Shown here: positions 17,129-25,758 of the stretch, in pieces
How the letters are laid out: each line of letters starts with the position of its first letter
Numbering within the stretch: position 1 is the first letter of the stretch
From: an uncultured Sphaerochaeta sp.
Lineage (GTDB): Bacteria; Spirochaetota; Spirochaetia; Sphaerochaetales; Sphaerochaetaceae
DNA: 64,000 bases
Assembly: GCF_963677075.1 (NCBI RefSeq)
Contig: NZ_OY781873.1
Location: 2,877,715 to 2,941,714 of the forward strand
Reading direction: 5' to 3'
Translations under genes and position numbers: made by a program
Notes under the pieces: model-generated
What the model was told of the DNA's origin: nothing
Seen by the model: the letters and a program-made list of their open reading frames with translations, nothing else
Databases searched by the model: none

Positions 17129-18205
17129 CTAAAGCTCGTCTGGGTCCTCTGGGTAGTAAGCATCATGATCAACGGTGGCAGTAAATCCACCCTCATCAGC
17201 AGCAGATATATCCTTTGCCGATTCCTGCTTTTCCACCATCCGGATGAATGCATGCTTGACCGAATCAACTCCTTGATCCAGATACACGCAGAGTCCGATT
17301 ACCTCTTTGTCTGCATACTTCTGCTTCAACTCTTCCAGCCGTTCCCCTGTTCCAGGTTCATCAGTCTTTGTTCCGATGATTACCTGATGCTTGTTCAGCA
17401 GTTCGGGTTCGAACGCCTCCAGTTCCTTGCATAGTATATCATAGGCATCAAGATATCGCTCATCACTCAAGTCAATGAGAAAGGCAAGTCCCTTGGTCCT
17501 ACTGATGTGTCTGAGGAATTTGATTCCCATTCCAGAACCTTCACTGGCACCTTCAATCAAACCAGGGATATCAGCCAATACAATATCATGTTCATCGTAT
17601 CGCATCATACCCAACTGGGGAATCTTTGTGGTGAACGGGTAACCTGCCACCTTGGTGCGGGCATTGGTCAGGATATTCAACAAGCTTGACTTTCCTGCAT
17701 TGGGAAAGCCGACAAAGCCGATATCGGCAATGACAAGCAGCTCAACACCAACGCGCATTTCCTCGCCCTTCTCACCCGGCTGGGCAAAACGGGGAGCTTG
17801 CCTGGTTGCAGTACGGAAGTGCCAATTGCCTTGGCCACCCCTGCCACCCTGGAGAAACACCCACCGCTCTTCGTCGGTCAGATCCTTGAGGATCTTACCA
17901 GTCTGGGCATCCTTGATCACAGTCCCGGGCGGAACCGGTATCTCAATATCTGCACCATCACGTCCATAGCAGCGGTCTCCTTGGCCATTCCTTCCATTCT
18001 CCGCACGATAGGTACGGACCAATTTCAGATGGGCCAGGGTTCTCAGATTATGTTTGACGACGAATACCACATCCCCACCACGGCCGCCGTCGCCGCCATC
18101 CGGGCCTCCCTTGGGAACATATTTTTCCCTTCGAAAGGATACACAACCGTTGCCCCCGTTTCCGGAGGCAACATCAAGATAGGTTTCGTCTGAAAATCCA
18201 AACAT
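17129..18205 (-). CDS. obgE: GTPase ObgE/CgtA
   Basis: This 358-residue protein has an N-terminal glycine-rich Obg fold (residues 1-158, with GGNGGNG-like repeats such as GGPDGGDGGRGGD) and a GTPase domain with G1 GFPNAGKSS, G3 DIPGLIEGAS and G4 GTKTDE. ObgE acts in late assembly of the 50S subunit and in stress control. Its place after L21 and L27 genes is the common bacterial order. The C-terminal tail is short and acidic. Confidence 0.96.
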   Translation of the reverse strand: MFGFSDETYLDVASGNGGNGCVSFRREKYVPKGGPDGGDGGRGGDVVFVVKHNLRTLAHLKLVRTYRAENGRNGQGDRCYGRDGADIEIPVPPGTVIKDAQTGKILKDLTDEERWVFLQGGRGGQGNWHFRTATRQAPRFAQPGEKGEEMRVGVELLVIADIGFVGFPNAGKSSLLNILTNARTKVAGYPFTTKIPQLGMMRYDEHDIVLADIPGLIEGASEGSGMGIKFLRHISRTKGLAFLIDLSDERYLDAYDILCKELEAFEPELLNKHQVIIGTKTDEPGTGERLEELKQKYADKEVIGLCVYLDQGVDSVKHAFIRMVEKQESAKDISAADEGGFTATVDHDAYYPEDPDEL

Positions 18206-18232
18206 TATCTCGTTTACTTCTACTTTTTTAAC

Positions 18233-18484
18233 TTACTCAGTTACGATGCTGATGTACTTCCGGTTCTTCCGGCTGTGAAACAGCACGGTACCTTCAGCTT
18301 TTGCAAACAACGTATAATCGGAACCGAGGCCCACATTCTCACCAGGATGGAACTTAGTCCCATGCTGACGAACAAGGATTTCTCCTGCCTTGACCAACTG
18401 TCCACCAAAGCGCTTCACACCCAGTCTCTGGGCATTGGAGTCGCGACCATTGCGGGAACTACCGCCACCTTTCTTATGTGCCAT
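18233..18484 (-). CDS. rpmA: Large-subunit ribosomal protein bL27
   Basis: This 83-residue protein begins [20 protein letters not shown] and continues with [21 protein letters not shown], the L27 signature. The N-terminus reaches the peptidyl transferase centre and has no Firmicute-type leader needing cleavage. GGAGGG precedes the ATG. It lies 12 bases after rplU. Confidence 0.97.
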   Translation of the reverse strand: MAHKKGGGSSRNGRDSNAQRLGVKRFGGQLVKAGEILVRQHGTKFHPGENVGLGSDYTLFAKAEGTVLFHSRKNRKYISIVTE

Positions 18485-18496
18485 CTTTCGCCCTCC

Positions 18497-18811
18497 TTAT
18501 GCAATGATCTTGTCGATCGTGATCAGGGAGTACCGCTGGCGGTGACCCTGGGTTCTCGTATAGCCCTTTCGGCGCTTTTTCTTGAACACTCTGATCTTGT
18601 CACCCTTAATATGCTCGACAAGCGTTGCTTTCACAACGGCATCTGCTACATAGGGGGTGCCAAACGTTGCATTGTTCTCATCCACAATGGCGAGAACGGT
18701 GGCATACTCAAGGGAGGAACCGGCCTCATTCTGGCTGATATAATCAACCTGGACTGTCTCACCTTCGACGGCCTTGTACTGCTTTCCGAGAATCTCTACA
18801 AGTGCGTACAT
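18497..18811 (-). CDS. rplU: Large-subunit ribosomal protein bL21
   Basis: This 104-residue protein begins MYALVEILGKQYKAVEGE and ends with the RRKGYTRTQGHRQ segment of bL21. The ATG at 18811 is preferred over the in-frame ATG at 18823, because the product then has the family's usual start and length and the upstream GAAGGAT is better placed. It is the first gene of the rplU-rpmA-obgE-nadD-yqeK-lipoprotein-rsfS run. Confidence 0.95.
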   Translation of the reverse strand: MYALVEILGKQYKAVEGETVQVDYISQNEAGSSLEYATVLAIVDENNATFGTPYVADAVVKATLVEHIKGDKIRVFKKKRRKGYTRTQGHRQRYSLITIDKIIA

Positions 18812-18847
18812 GTCGATATTCATCCTTCAATTTGATTTGTCTTGTCC

Positions 18848-18876
18848 CTTATACCAAAAATGGAAATCTGTTGCAA
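18848..18876 (-). promoter_or_regulatory. Promoter of the rplU operon
   Basis: On the minus strand TTGCAA (18876-18871), a 17-base spacer and TATAAG (18853-18848). The leader is about 30 bases, too short for a structured L21 leader. Confidence 0.7.
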
Positions 18877-18919
18877 CAACCTTTTTGATCTAATTGATTG
18901 AAAAACAAAGAAAAAGGCA

Positions 18920-18949
18920 TTGAAAACTTACCGACCGTTCGGTTATTAT
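18920..18949 (+). promoter_or_regulatory. Promoter with embedded operator of the TetR gene, predicted leaderless
   Basis: TTGAAA (18920-18925) and TATTAT (18944-18949) are 18 bases apart, and the ATG follows five bases later at 18955 with no Shine-Dalgarno. The inverted repeat ACCGA-CCGT-TCGGT (18930-18943) fills the spacer. It is typical of TetR-family operators and points to autorepression. Confidence 0.65.
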
Positions 18950-18954
18950 ACTGT

Positions 18955-19527
18955 ATGCACACTACCAAAACGAAGCAACAACTTATACTTTCCCTGTTGG
19001 AATTGGGTTCAGAAAAAGGTCTCCTGGCGGTCTCGCTCAGCTCACTTGCAAAGCACAACAATATCAGCAAGGCTGCAATCTTCCACCACTTCCAGAGCAG
19101 GGAAGCATTGATTGCAGAGCTTTTCTCCTACTGCAATACACTTGCCTACAAACAGAAGAGATCCATCAGCCTGGAAGGTAGTGCAAATGAGGTACTGAGC
19201 AGGGCAATGGCTCACTGGCACCATTTATATGAGGATGAGGTTATGCGTTCTTTCTACCGTATTATAGAGAGTGAGGCACTGACCCACGGGGAAGCAGCAA
19301 GCATCAAACGCACACTGGACGAGATGCTCATAGGCCAGAGCAGTATTCTCCTGGAGAGTCTAAGCAATAGTGGTAGGTTGGATATAGAGGATTTGGATCT
19401 TGCGATCCAGAGTTTCAGCAGCGTCGTCCAGCGTTTCCTCTATAGGATACTCCTGGACGACGATCCTGACATTGAGTGGGAAGAGGAACGGTTCATCAAC
19501 CGTTTCTGCTCACTCTATAGTAAGTAG
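18955..19527 (+). CDS. TetR-family transcriptional regulator
   Basis: This 190-residue protein has an N-terminal TetR helix-turn-helix around residues 26-50 (VSLSSLAKHNNISKAAIFHHFQSREAL) and a helical ligand/dimer domain. ATG 18955 gives the usual family start, whereas the longer frame from 18898 runs through the promoter. It stands alone, converging with argS, so its target other than itself is unknown. The ACCGA/TCGGT repeat in its promoter is probably its binding site, which gives a pattern for finding other targets in the genome. Confidence 0.88.
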   Translation: MHTTKTKQQLILSLLELGSEKGLLAVSLSSLAKHNNISKAAIFHHFQSREALIAELFSYCNTLAYKQKRSISLEGSANEVLSRAMAHWHHLYEDEVMRSFYRIIESEALTHGEAASIKRTLDEMLIGQSSILLESLSNSGRLDIEDLDLAIQSFSSVVQRFLYRILLDDDPDIEWEEERFINRFCSLYSK

Positions 19528-19536
19528 GTAAAACCC

Positions 19537-21303
19537 TTACATCGAAGCGAGGAAGGGGACACCAATCAAGCTGAAGGCATTCTTGATCACCTGCAAGACC
19601 ATGCTTACCAGTTCGATACGGGAACGGACCAGCGAGCGGGAAGAAGCCTTCAGGACCGGATTGTCATGATACCAACGGCTGAACAACTTTGAGATATCAT
19701 AGAGATAGCTACAAACAACCGAGGGATCATATGCACTGCCTGCCCTCTCAACAACTTCCTGATACCGTGCAAGCTGCTTGATAAGCTCCCGCTCATCAGG
19801 GAGGGTCAGCAAGCTGCTGTCGAAACTCATCTTATGGCAATCGGCAAACTCTTCATCCTGATACTTCCTGAGCATGCTCGAGATTCTCGCACCCATGTAC
19901 TGAAGGTAGGGCCCGGTATTCCCATTGAAAGAGATGGATTCAGCAGGATTGAAGATCATATCCTTGGTCGGGGAGACTTGCAGCAGGTAGTAGTTCAGCG
20001 CACCGAGTGCGATGGCACTGCTGGTCTTGTCCACATCATCTACAAGGTCCTCACGCTCTTTCTCACGGATCTCGTTACGTGCAAGGGAAGTGAGGGTATC
20101 AACCAACTCATCGGCATCAACAACGGTTCCTTCACGGCTTTTCATCTTTCCATCAGGCAGATTTACCATGCCGTAGGAGAGGTGATGAAGATCATCAGCC
20201 CAGGAGTAACCCAGCGTCTGCAATACATAGAAGAGCACCATGAAGTGATACCTCTGCTCGCTGGCAACCACATAGATCAAGGAATCGAAAGGCCAGTCCT
20301 TGTGTCGCATGATGGCTGTTCCCACGTCCTGGGTCATATATAAGCTGGTCCCATCCTTGCGCAGGAGCACTTTCTTGTCCAACTTGATCGGCTCCAGGTC
20401 AACCCATACCGATCCGTCCTCCTCACGATAGAATACACCCTTTTCAAGACCTTTGAGGATTTCATCCTTACCATACTTGTATGTCTCAGACTCATAGTAA
20501 TAGGCATCAAAACTGATTCCCATCTTCTCATAGCTTTCAGCGAGGCCCTCGAGTGTCCATCCGTTCATTTTCTCCCAAAGTGCCATCACCTCAGGGTCCC
20601 CACTCTCCCACTTCTGCAACATCTCCTGGGCTTGCCCCTCAGCAGAGGGATCCTCTTTTGCCCAAGAAGCAAACTTGACATAGTACTTACCAACGAGGTG
20701 GTCTCCCTTGATACCACTGGATTCGGGAGTCTCACCGCCTCCAAACTTCTGGTAAGCAAGCATTGACTTGCAAATATGCACCCCGCGGTTATTGATAAGG
20801 TTTACCTTGCGGACCTCGGCACCATTGGCCTTCAGTATAGCGGCAACACTCTCTCCCAGGCTGTCATTACGCATATGGCCAAGATGGAGAGGTTTGTTGG
20901 TATTGGGACAACTGAACTCAATGGTAACCTTCTTGCCCTTGAGAGCCTCACTACTTCCGTAGCGCTCCTTCTCCTGTGCAATACGCTCTGAAAGAGCGGT
21001 TGCAACAGAACCCATGTCAATACGGACATTCAAGTAAGGTCCACTCAAGAGAATCTCACCAGAGGGACGATCATCAAGCTGTTCAATACGGGTCTTGAGT
21101 TCAGAGGCGAGCTTAGGGGGAGCAGTCCTCAGGACCTTTGCATAGGCAAAGAGTGGGAAAGCAAGATCACCAAGCTCAGGCTTCGGAGGACTCTGTACTG
21201 CCAATGCTGGCAATTCAGGGGCATCGCCCAACATCTCAGCAGCATAGATGGACAACTGCTGCTCGATAAGATTCTTCCAAGTTTCACGTACCGCTTCTAG
21301 CAT
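19537..21303 (-). CDS. argS: Arginyl-tRNA synthetase
   Basis: This 588-residue class I synthetase has an N-terminal tRNA-recognition (Add-1) domain, the HIGH-type motif HLGHMRND in CPNTNKPLHLGH near residue 140, the degenerate KMSKS site MKSREGTVV, and a C-terminal DALR anticodon-binding domain ending near the stop. Loss of the classical KMSKS lysine is normal for bacterial ArgRS. AAAGGA precedes the ATG. It is transcribed alone and converges with the TetR gene. Confidence 0.96.
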   Translation of the reverse strand: MLEAVRETWKNLIEQQLSIYAAEMLGDAPELPALAVQSPPKPELGDLAFPLFAYAKVLRTAPPKLASELKTRIEQLDDRPSGEILLSGPYLNVRIDMGSVATALSERIAQEKERYGSSEALKGKKVTIEFSCPNTNKPLHLGHMRNDSLGESVAAILKANGAEVRKVNLINNRGVHICKSMLAYQKFGGGETPESSGIKGDHLVGKYYVKFASWAKEDPSAEGQAQEMLQKWESGDPEVMALWEKMNGWTLEGLAESYEKMGISFDAYYYESETYKYGKDEILKGLEKGVFYREEDGSVWVDLEPIKLDKKVLLRKDGTSLYMTQDVGTAIMRHKDWPFDSLIYVVASEQRYHFMVLFYVLQTLGYSWADDLHHLSYGMVNLPDGKMKSREGTVVDADELVDTLTSLARNEIREKEREDLVDDVDKTSSAIALGALNYYLLQVSPTKDMIFNPAESISFNGNTGPYLQYMGARISSMLRKYQDEEFADCHKMSFDSSLLTLPDERELIKQLARYQEVVERAGSAYDPSVVCSYLYDISKLFSRWYHDNPVLKASSRSLVRSRIELVSMVLQVIKNAFSLIGVPFLASM

Positions 21304-21331
21304 TATTTCATTCCTTTATTTGTAGCTAATG

Positions 21332-21361
21332 ACTATACAACAAACCAAAGTCAGACTTCAA
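21332..21361 (-). promoter_or_regulatory. Promoter of argS
   Basis: On the minus strand TTGAAG (21361-21356), an 18-base spacer and TATAGT (21337-21332). The -35 box overlaps the last codons of birA. Confidence 0.6.
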
Positions 21362-22312
21362 GGTGGATGCTGACTTCCCCGCTGGAGAGAACCTTCCTCT
21401 CCCCATGCTCATTCTCAACCACCAGATGGGCTTCGTCATCGATTGCAATGGCTCTGGCCATATACTCCTCAGATCCTGCATGCACGCGCACCTCATGTCC
21501 TATCACCAAAGATCTATCGCGGTATGCAGAGAGGAAGGGGCGACCAGATAAGGTAGCCAAGGAATCCTCCAGCTTTTTTACCATGCATGCAATAAGAGCA
21601 TCCACAGAGAAGCCAGTGGGAAGGGAATCCTCTCCATCATAGAGAGAAGTGGCTATTGTCTTGAGTGAATCCTCGAATGCTTCCCGTTTGGTGAACAGGT
21701 TAATACCGATACCAACCACCACTGCAGTGAGTCGTCCACTCTCTACTCCCAGCACCCCTTCAGTAAGGATACCGCAGACTTTTCGTTCTGATAGAACAGA
21801 TCATTGACCCATTTGATCTGGCAGTACTTCCCACACATCTCCTCGATGGCCTCACTTACAGCCACCGCAGCTGCACTGGTAATCAGGGAGGCATCAGATA
21901 GCGGAAATACTGCAGGAAAGAGGAGGCTGAGGTAGAGACCTCCCTGCGGGCTGTAGAAGCTCCTTGAGAGCCTTCCCCTCCCCTCGCTCTGATGACAGGC
22001 AAGAACCAAGGCTTTTCTGGATTTCAATGTTTTTGCATATCGATTGGTTGAGTCAATTGAATCGAATAGATGAAGCTCCCAGGAAGGAAGAAGGGCCTGT
22101 AGACGTTCCTTGGAATATAAAAGGGTGGAAGTGAGCAAGCGATATCCTCGGTTTGGAATTCCCTCGATTACATGACCTTGGTTACGTAAGGTTTCCATAG
22201 CTTTCCAAACAGCCGTACGGCTTACACCCATCTCGTCAGCAAGTTGTTGACCACTCTGGTGACGATCCCGATTGGAAGAAAGAATGTGTAGCAATGTTTG
22301 GGCATGATTCAT
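21351..22312 (-). pseudogene. birA: Biotin-protein ligase / biotin repressor BirA, single-base frameshift
   Basis: Two overlapping frames together encode a full bifunctional BirA. The first (from ATG 22312) has the winged helix QLADEMGVSRTAVWKAM, the biotin-binding motif SEGRGRLSR and KWVNDLFYQNE. It then runs out of frame to an early stop. One added A in the run at 21780-21783 (TTTT on plus) restores NEKVCGILTEGVLGVESGR and joins the second frame, giving about 320 residues, the normal length. So this is a one-base loss in a homopolymer: a sequencing error, a real mutation or slippage. BirA biotinylates acyl carriers and represses biotin genes. The gene faces bioY across a likely BirA operator. 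Confidence 0.88.
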
Positions 22313-22340
22313 GCGACCGATGGTAGTGTGCACTTCTTCA

Positions 22341-22389
22341 ATTGTCAACCTGTTTGCTGTTTACAATTAAAAACGTGCTGTGCTACGCT
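22341..22389 (+). promoter_or_regulatory. Candidate BirA operator and bioY promoter
   Basis: The inverted repeat ATTGTCAAC (22341-22349) and GTTTACAAT (22359-22367) matches BirA-box half-sites, with a nine-base spacer that is shorter than I know for such boxes. TTTACA in the right half (22360-22365) serves as -35 for an extended -10 TGCTACGCT (22381-22389). The bioY ATG follows six bases later without a Shine-Dalgarno. Confidence 0.6.
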
Positions 22390-22395
22390 CCCCCC

Positions 22396-22938
22396 ATGCA
22401 ACAAAAACGATTACTGCTTACTTCTCTCTTTAGTGCCTTGATCATCGTTGGAGCTTATCTCAGGTTCCCTCTTCCTCCTGTCCCCATCACCCTGCAGACA
22501 CTCTTTGTTCTGCTCGCAGGATTTCTCGGTGGGCCGGCCGTCGGTCTGGGCAGCACGGCAATTTACCTGCTGCTGGGAGCGATTGGTTTACCGGTATTCA
22601 GTAGTGGTGGCGGCTTGGGAGTCCTCCTTGGCCCCACTGGGGGATTTCTCTTCGGGTTGCTTCCTGCCTCCTTTCTCGCAGGTCTTGCCGGCAACTACCG
22701 CAGAAAGGACGAGTACCCAGGAAGATTCAGATTGGTATGCATTCTCCTTGGCCTTGGGGCTACAATGGTAATCTATCTTGCAGGAGTCCCTTACCTGAAA
22801 GTTGTGGGAAACCTCTCCTGGAAGGTAGCACTGCAGGCAGGTATGCTTCCTTTCATTCTTGGTGATCTATTGAAATTGGCCATTGCCACACATCTGGCGG
22901 GCACCTTACATACAAGGATTGCACAGTTCCTAGGCTAA
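22396..22938 (+). CDS. bioY: Biotin transporter BioY (ECF S component)
   Basis: This 180-residue membrane protein has six predicted helices and the BioY signature PVPITLQTLFVLLAGFLGGPAVGLGS near residues 27-52, followed by LGPTGGFLFG. BioY captures biotin and works alone or with an ECF ATPase module, which is not seen here. The ATG at 22396 gives the usual family start; the upstream bases are a run of C with no ribosome-binding site, consistent with a leaderless mRNA. The divergent birA gene and shared operator point to biotin-dependent control. Confidence 0.93.
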   Translation: MQQKRLLLTSLFSALIIVGAYLRFPLPPVPITLQTLFVLLAGFLGGPAVGLGSTAIYLLLGAIGLPVFSSGGGLGVLLGPTGGFLFGLLPASFLAGLAGNYRRKDEYPGRFRLVCILLGLGATMVIYLAGVPYLKVVGNLSWKVALQAGMLPFILGDLLKLAIATHLAGTLHTRIAQFLG

Positions 22939-22978
22939 GTGCTTGCATAAAAGCCTACAAGAACCGTATGGTAGCTGT

Positions 22979-23899
22979 ATGAAACCGTGCAAAGACCAAC
23001 AATTTGATGCTTCATCCTATGTGGATGCATTCTACGGGACCTTCGACCGTGTTGCAGGAAATGCGAATTTCCATGGTTTGAAACCACTGCCACAGATGCT
23101 CTCCATTGGGGAAATCTCCAATGAATTTCTTGAACTGATGTTTCCTGGCCGTTGTGGGCGCGACCGCGCTGAACTGGGACTACAAGAAATTCTGAGCGTA
23201 CAGATGCAGGAAGTCTGTACGCAACTGAAGAGCCAGATTTTTCTTGCATACCGGTACGATGACCCTTCGCTTGATGAATGTGAAGCACAGGAGAAAGCCG
23301 ATAGTACGGTCAAAAAGGTATGTGAACTCTTGCCCCAACTCCGTATAAAACTGAAAAAGGATGCCAGGGCAGCGTTCGATGGAGACCCTGCTGCAAGGAA
23401 TATCAGGGAGGTCATCCTCTCCTATCCCTGCATCAAGACACTTACCATACACCGTATTGCACATGAACTGTTCAAGATGGATGTTCCCCTAATTCCTCGC
23501 ATGTTCAATGAGTATGCTCACAAGGAGACCGGTATCGATATCCACCCCGGTGCTGAGATTGGGGCTTCGTTCTTCATCGACCATGGAACTGGTGTAGTCA
23601 TTGGGGAAACCACGGTTATCGGGAACAATGTGAAGCTCTACCAAGGGGTCACCCTTGGTGCACTGAGCTTTCCAAAAGATGCTTGTGGAAGCCTGATCAG
23701 GGGAGCAAAAAGACACCCCTCAATTGAAGACAATGTAACCATCTATTCCAACGCAACTATCCTTGGAGATATTACCATCGGGAAAAATGCAGTAATAGGC
23801 TCCAACGTCTGGATCAAGGAATCGGTTGCTCCCAATACCATGGTCACCATCCAGGAACCCAAGGTAACGGTAAGGGAACTAAGAAGTCGTCCTAACTGA
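22979..23899 (+). CDS. cysE: Serine O-acetyltransferase (CysE/EpsC type)
   Basis: This 306-residue protein has an N-terminal helical domain and a C-terminal left-handed beta-helix with hexapeptide repeats: TGIDIHPGAEIGASFFIDHGTGVVIGET and NVKLYQGVTLGALS. This is the SAT active-site pattern with the catalytic Asp-His pair. It acetylates serine for cysteine synthesis. ATG 22979 is chosen over a TTG at 22943; neither has a strong ribosome-binding site. It follows bioY by 40 bases and may be co-transcribed, though the pathways differ. The long N-terminus resembles the SAT forms found in many anaerobes. Confidence 0.9.
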   Translation: MKPCKDQQFDASSYVDAFYGTFDRVAGNANFHGLKPLPQMLSIGEISNEFLELMFPGRCGRDRAELGLQEILSVQMQEVCTQLKSQIFLAYRYDDPSLDECEAQEKADSTVKKVCELLPQLRIKLKKDARAAFDGDPAARNIREVILSYPCIKTLTIHRIAHELFKMDVPLIPRMFNEYAHKETGIDIHPGAEIGASFFIDHGTGVVIGETTVIGNNVKLYQGVTLGALSFPKDACGSLIRGAKRHPSIEDNVTIYSNATILGDITIGKNAVIGSNVWIKESVAPNTMVTIQEPKVTVRELRSRPN

Positions 23900-24461
23900 A
23901 GGAGCGCATATCCAGAGATTCATTGAGCAGGGATAGGCGCAGATGGTCAACCCACGCCCCATCCCTGTATAGATAGCCCTTCGCCACTCCCTCGGCTTGG
24001 AATCCCATATGCTCAGCAAAAGCAAGACTTGCACTATTGTTCTGTTGGATATGGGCCTCGATGCGATGCAACCCAAGTTCTCCAAACGCAAAGTCGATAA
24101 TTCCCTTCACTGCCTCTCTTCCATAGCCCTGACGCAGCTTGTCCCCATCTACACTATAGCTGAGCTTTCCTGATCGAAAAGGTCCCCATACCAATTGGTT
24201 CAGGCTCACCAAGGCAATAACATGTTTTCTTTTATCCTTCTCGAAAAACAACAAGGGGAGCATTCTATGCTCCTCATAGAGTGCATACTGACGGTCCGCC
24301 ACATCCTGGAATGAACCCAGGGTGTAGTAACTCTCCTTCTGCGCAATTGAGTAGGGACGAAACAATTCCCGGTTCCTCTTCTCGTATGCCAGGTACGGTC
24401 CAGCAAGCGATCTGGAAATGATATAAGCGTCAAGACGTTCAGTAGCGAATAGCCGTTTCAT
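23892..24461 (-). CDS. GNAT-family N-acetyltransferase (RimJ/RimL type)
   Basis: This 189-residue protein begins MKRLFATERLDAYIIS and has the RimJ-like acetyl-CoA binding block GQGYGREAVKG-like QGYGREAVKGIIDFAF, followed by LHRIEAHIQQNNSASLAFAEHMGF. Members acetylate protein N-termini or small amines. ATG 24461 has GGAG ten bases upstream and lies inside the end of mtaB (22-base overlap). The 3' end overlaps cysE on the other strand by eight bases. Substrate unknown. Confidence 0.85.
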   Translation of the reverse strand: MKRLFATERLDAYIISRSLAGPYLAYEKRNRELFRPYSIAQKESYYTLGSFQDVADRQYALYEEHRMLPLLFFEKDKRKHVIALVSLNQLVWGPFRSGKLSYSVDGDKLRQGYGREAVKGIIDFAFGELGLHRIEAHIQQNNSASLAFAEHMGFQAEGVAKGYLYRDGAWVDHLRLSLLNESLDMRSFS

Positions 24462-25758
24462 AGGAAATAAACTCCATTTTTCCTGTTTTGGGCAGCTTGT
24501 CACTGAAGCGTCCCTTTATCAACATCCCTTCCCTTGCGAAGGGAGGAGCATCAATCACTTTTACTTCCAGATAGTTCCCGCTCAAACCATACCAGTGTCC
24601 CCCCTTCCTGTTTTGGAGGATTACCTCACTCTCTTTTCCCAGTTGTCTCTCTCTGTACGCGTCGTGCAACTGCTTTGAGAGTTCCCTGAGCTCAAGGGCC
24701 CGTTCATCACGTATTTTCTCAGGAACACGGTGTTTTGCATGATACAGCGGGGTATCGGGTCGGGGTGAGAATGGAAACACATGCAACATGGAGAATCCTT
24801 GGCTGAGTATGAACTGCTTAGTTTCCTGGAAATCCTCTTCACGCTCCCCAGGAAGACCGGTAATGATATCAGCTGCCAGGAATGGGTCATCCTTCGACTG
24901 TTTGAGCTGTTCCAAAATTGAGGACAGTTCACTGATGGTATAGTGCCTGTCAACGAGTTGAAGAACCCGATCGCTCCCACTCTGAACTGGAATGTGGAAG
25001 TGTGGTTGCATCCTTGGGTCCTTCAAGGCTTCCAACAGACGACCATCGATATGGTCTGGTTCCATGGAACTGAGGCGGAGCCTCACATTTGTAGAAAGTG
25101 CTCTGAGCAACTTCTCAAGCAACCCTCCCAAGCCATCCCCCTGATGGTCATACATGGTAAGGTTGACACCGGTGAGCATGATCTCCTGGAAACCAGCCTC
25201 CTCGAGTGCCAAAGCACGCTCAATGACCAGAGTGGGATCAAGGCTCACTGCCTTGCCTCTTGCAATATGCACCCGGCAGTAGGCACAACTGTTATCGCAC
25301 CCATCCTGAATTTTCAGGTATGCCCTGCTATGGTAGGAAAAAGAGGCCGCATCATAATCAAAGACGGAAGCTTCCCCGTCACTGAAGGAGAGGCACCCCT
25401 CCTTCATGCTCATACCAGAGACCAGAGAGGCTTTCAGATGCTTTGCAAGCTGAAGAAGATGCGCCTTCTTTTCCAGGGGAACCACTATTACCTGGTCACT
25501 AAGTGCCTTGAGCTCTTCCTCGTTGACCTGGGCATAACAACCCGTGGCAAGAGTAGGTGCAATCCTTGCAAACTTACGGATCATTCTTCTTGCTTTCTGT
25601 TCTGCTTTGCTGGTAACAGTACATGTATTGACAATATATAAATCTGCACCCTGGTCTTCAGAAACCACGGTGAATCCTTCCTTGGAAAATGAATCGGCGA
25701 TGGCTTCACTCTCGCACTGGTTCAGCCTACATCCCAAGGTATATACACACACATTCAC
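24439..25758 (-). CDS. mtaB: tRNA t6A37 methylthiotransferase MtaB
   Basis: This 439-residue radical-SAM enzyme has an N-terminal UPF0004 domain (TLGCRLNQCESE, VNTCTVTSKAE with cluster-binding cysteines), the radical-SAM motif CDNSCAYCRVHIARG near residue 150, and a C-terminal TRAM-like RNA-binding domain. The LGCRLNQ start is typical of MtaB rather than MiaB or RimO. It converts t6A37 to ms2t6A37 in tRNAs reading ANN codons. Its ATG overlaps the tyrA stop (ATGA), so it is coupled to tyrA. Confidence 0.94.
   Translation of the reverse strand: MNVCVYTLGCRLNQCESEAIADSFSKEGFTVVSEDQGADLYIVNTCTVTSKAEQKARRMIRKFARIAPTLATGCYAQVNEEELKALSDQVIVVPLEKKAHLLQLAKHLKASLVSGMSMKEGCLSFSDGEASVFDYDAASFSYHSRAYLKIQDGCDNSCAYCRVHIARGKAVSLDPTLVIERALALEEAGFQEIMLTGVNLTMYDHQGDGLGGLLEKLLRALSTNVRLRLSSMEPDHIDGRLLEALKDPRMQPHFHIPVQSGSDRVLQLVDRHYTISELSSILEQLKQSKDDPFLAADIITGLPGEREEDFQETKQFILSQGFSMLHVFPFSPRPDTPLYHAKHRVPEKIRDERALELRELSKQLHDAYRERQLGKESEVILQNRKGGHWYGLSGNYLEVKVIDAPPFAREGMLIKGRFSDKLPKTGKMEFISYETAIRY

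Noticed and set aside
24943..25641. 232-codon plus-strand frame opposite mtaB
   Set aside because: mtaB on the minus strand has all radical-SAM motifs; the antisense frame shows no start site or domain.
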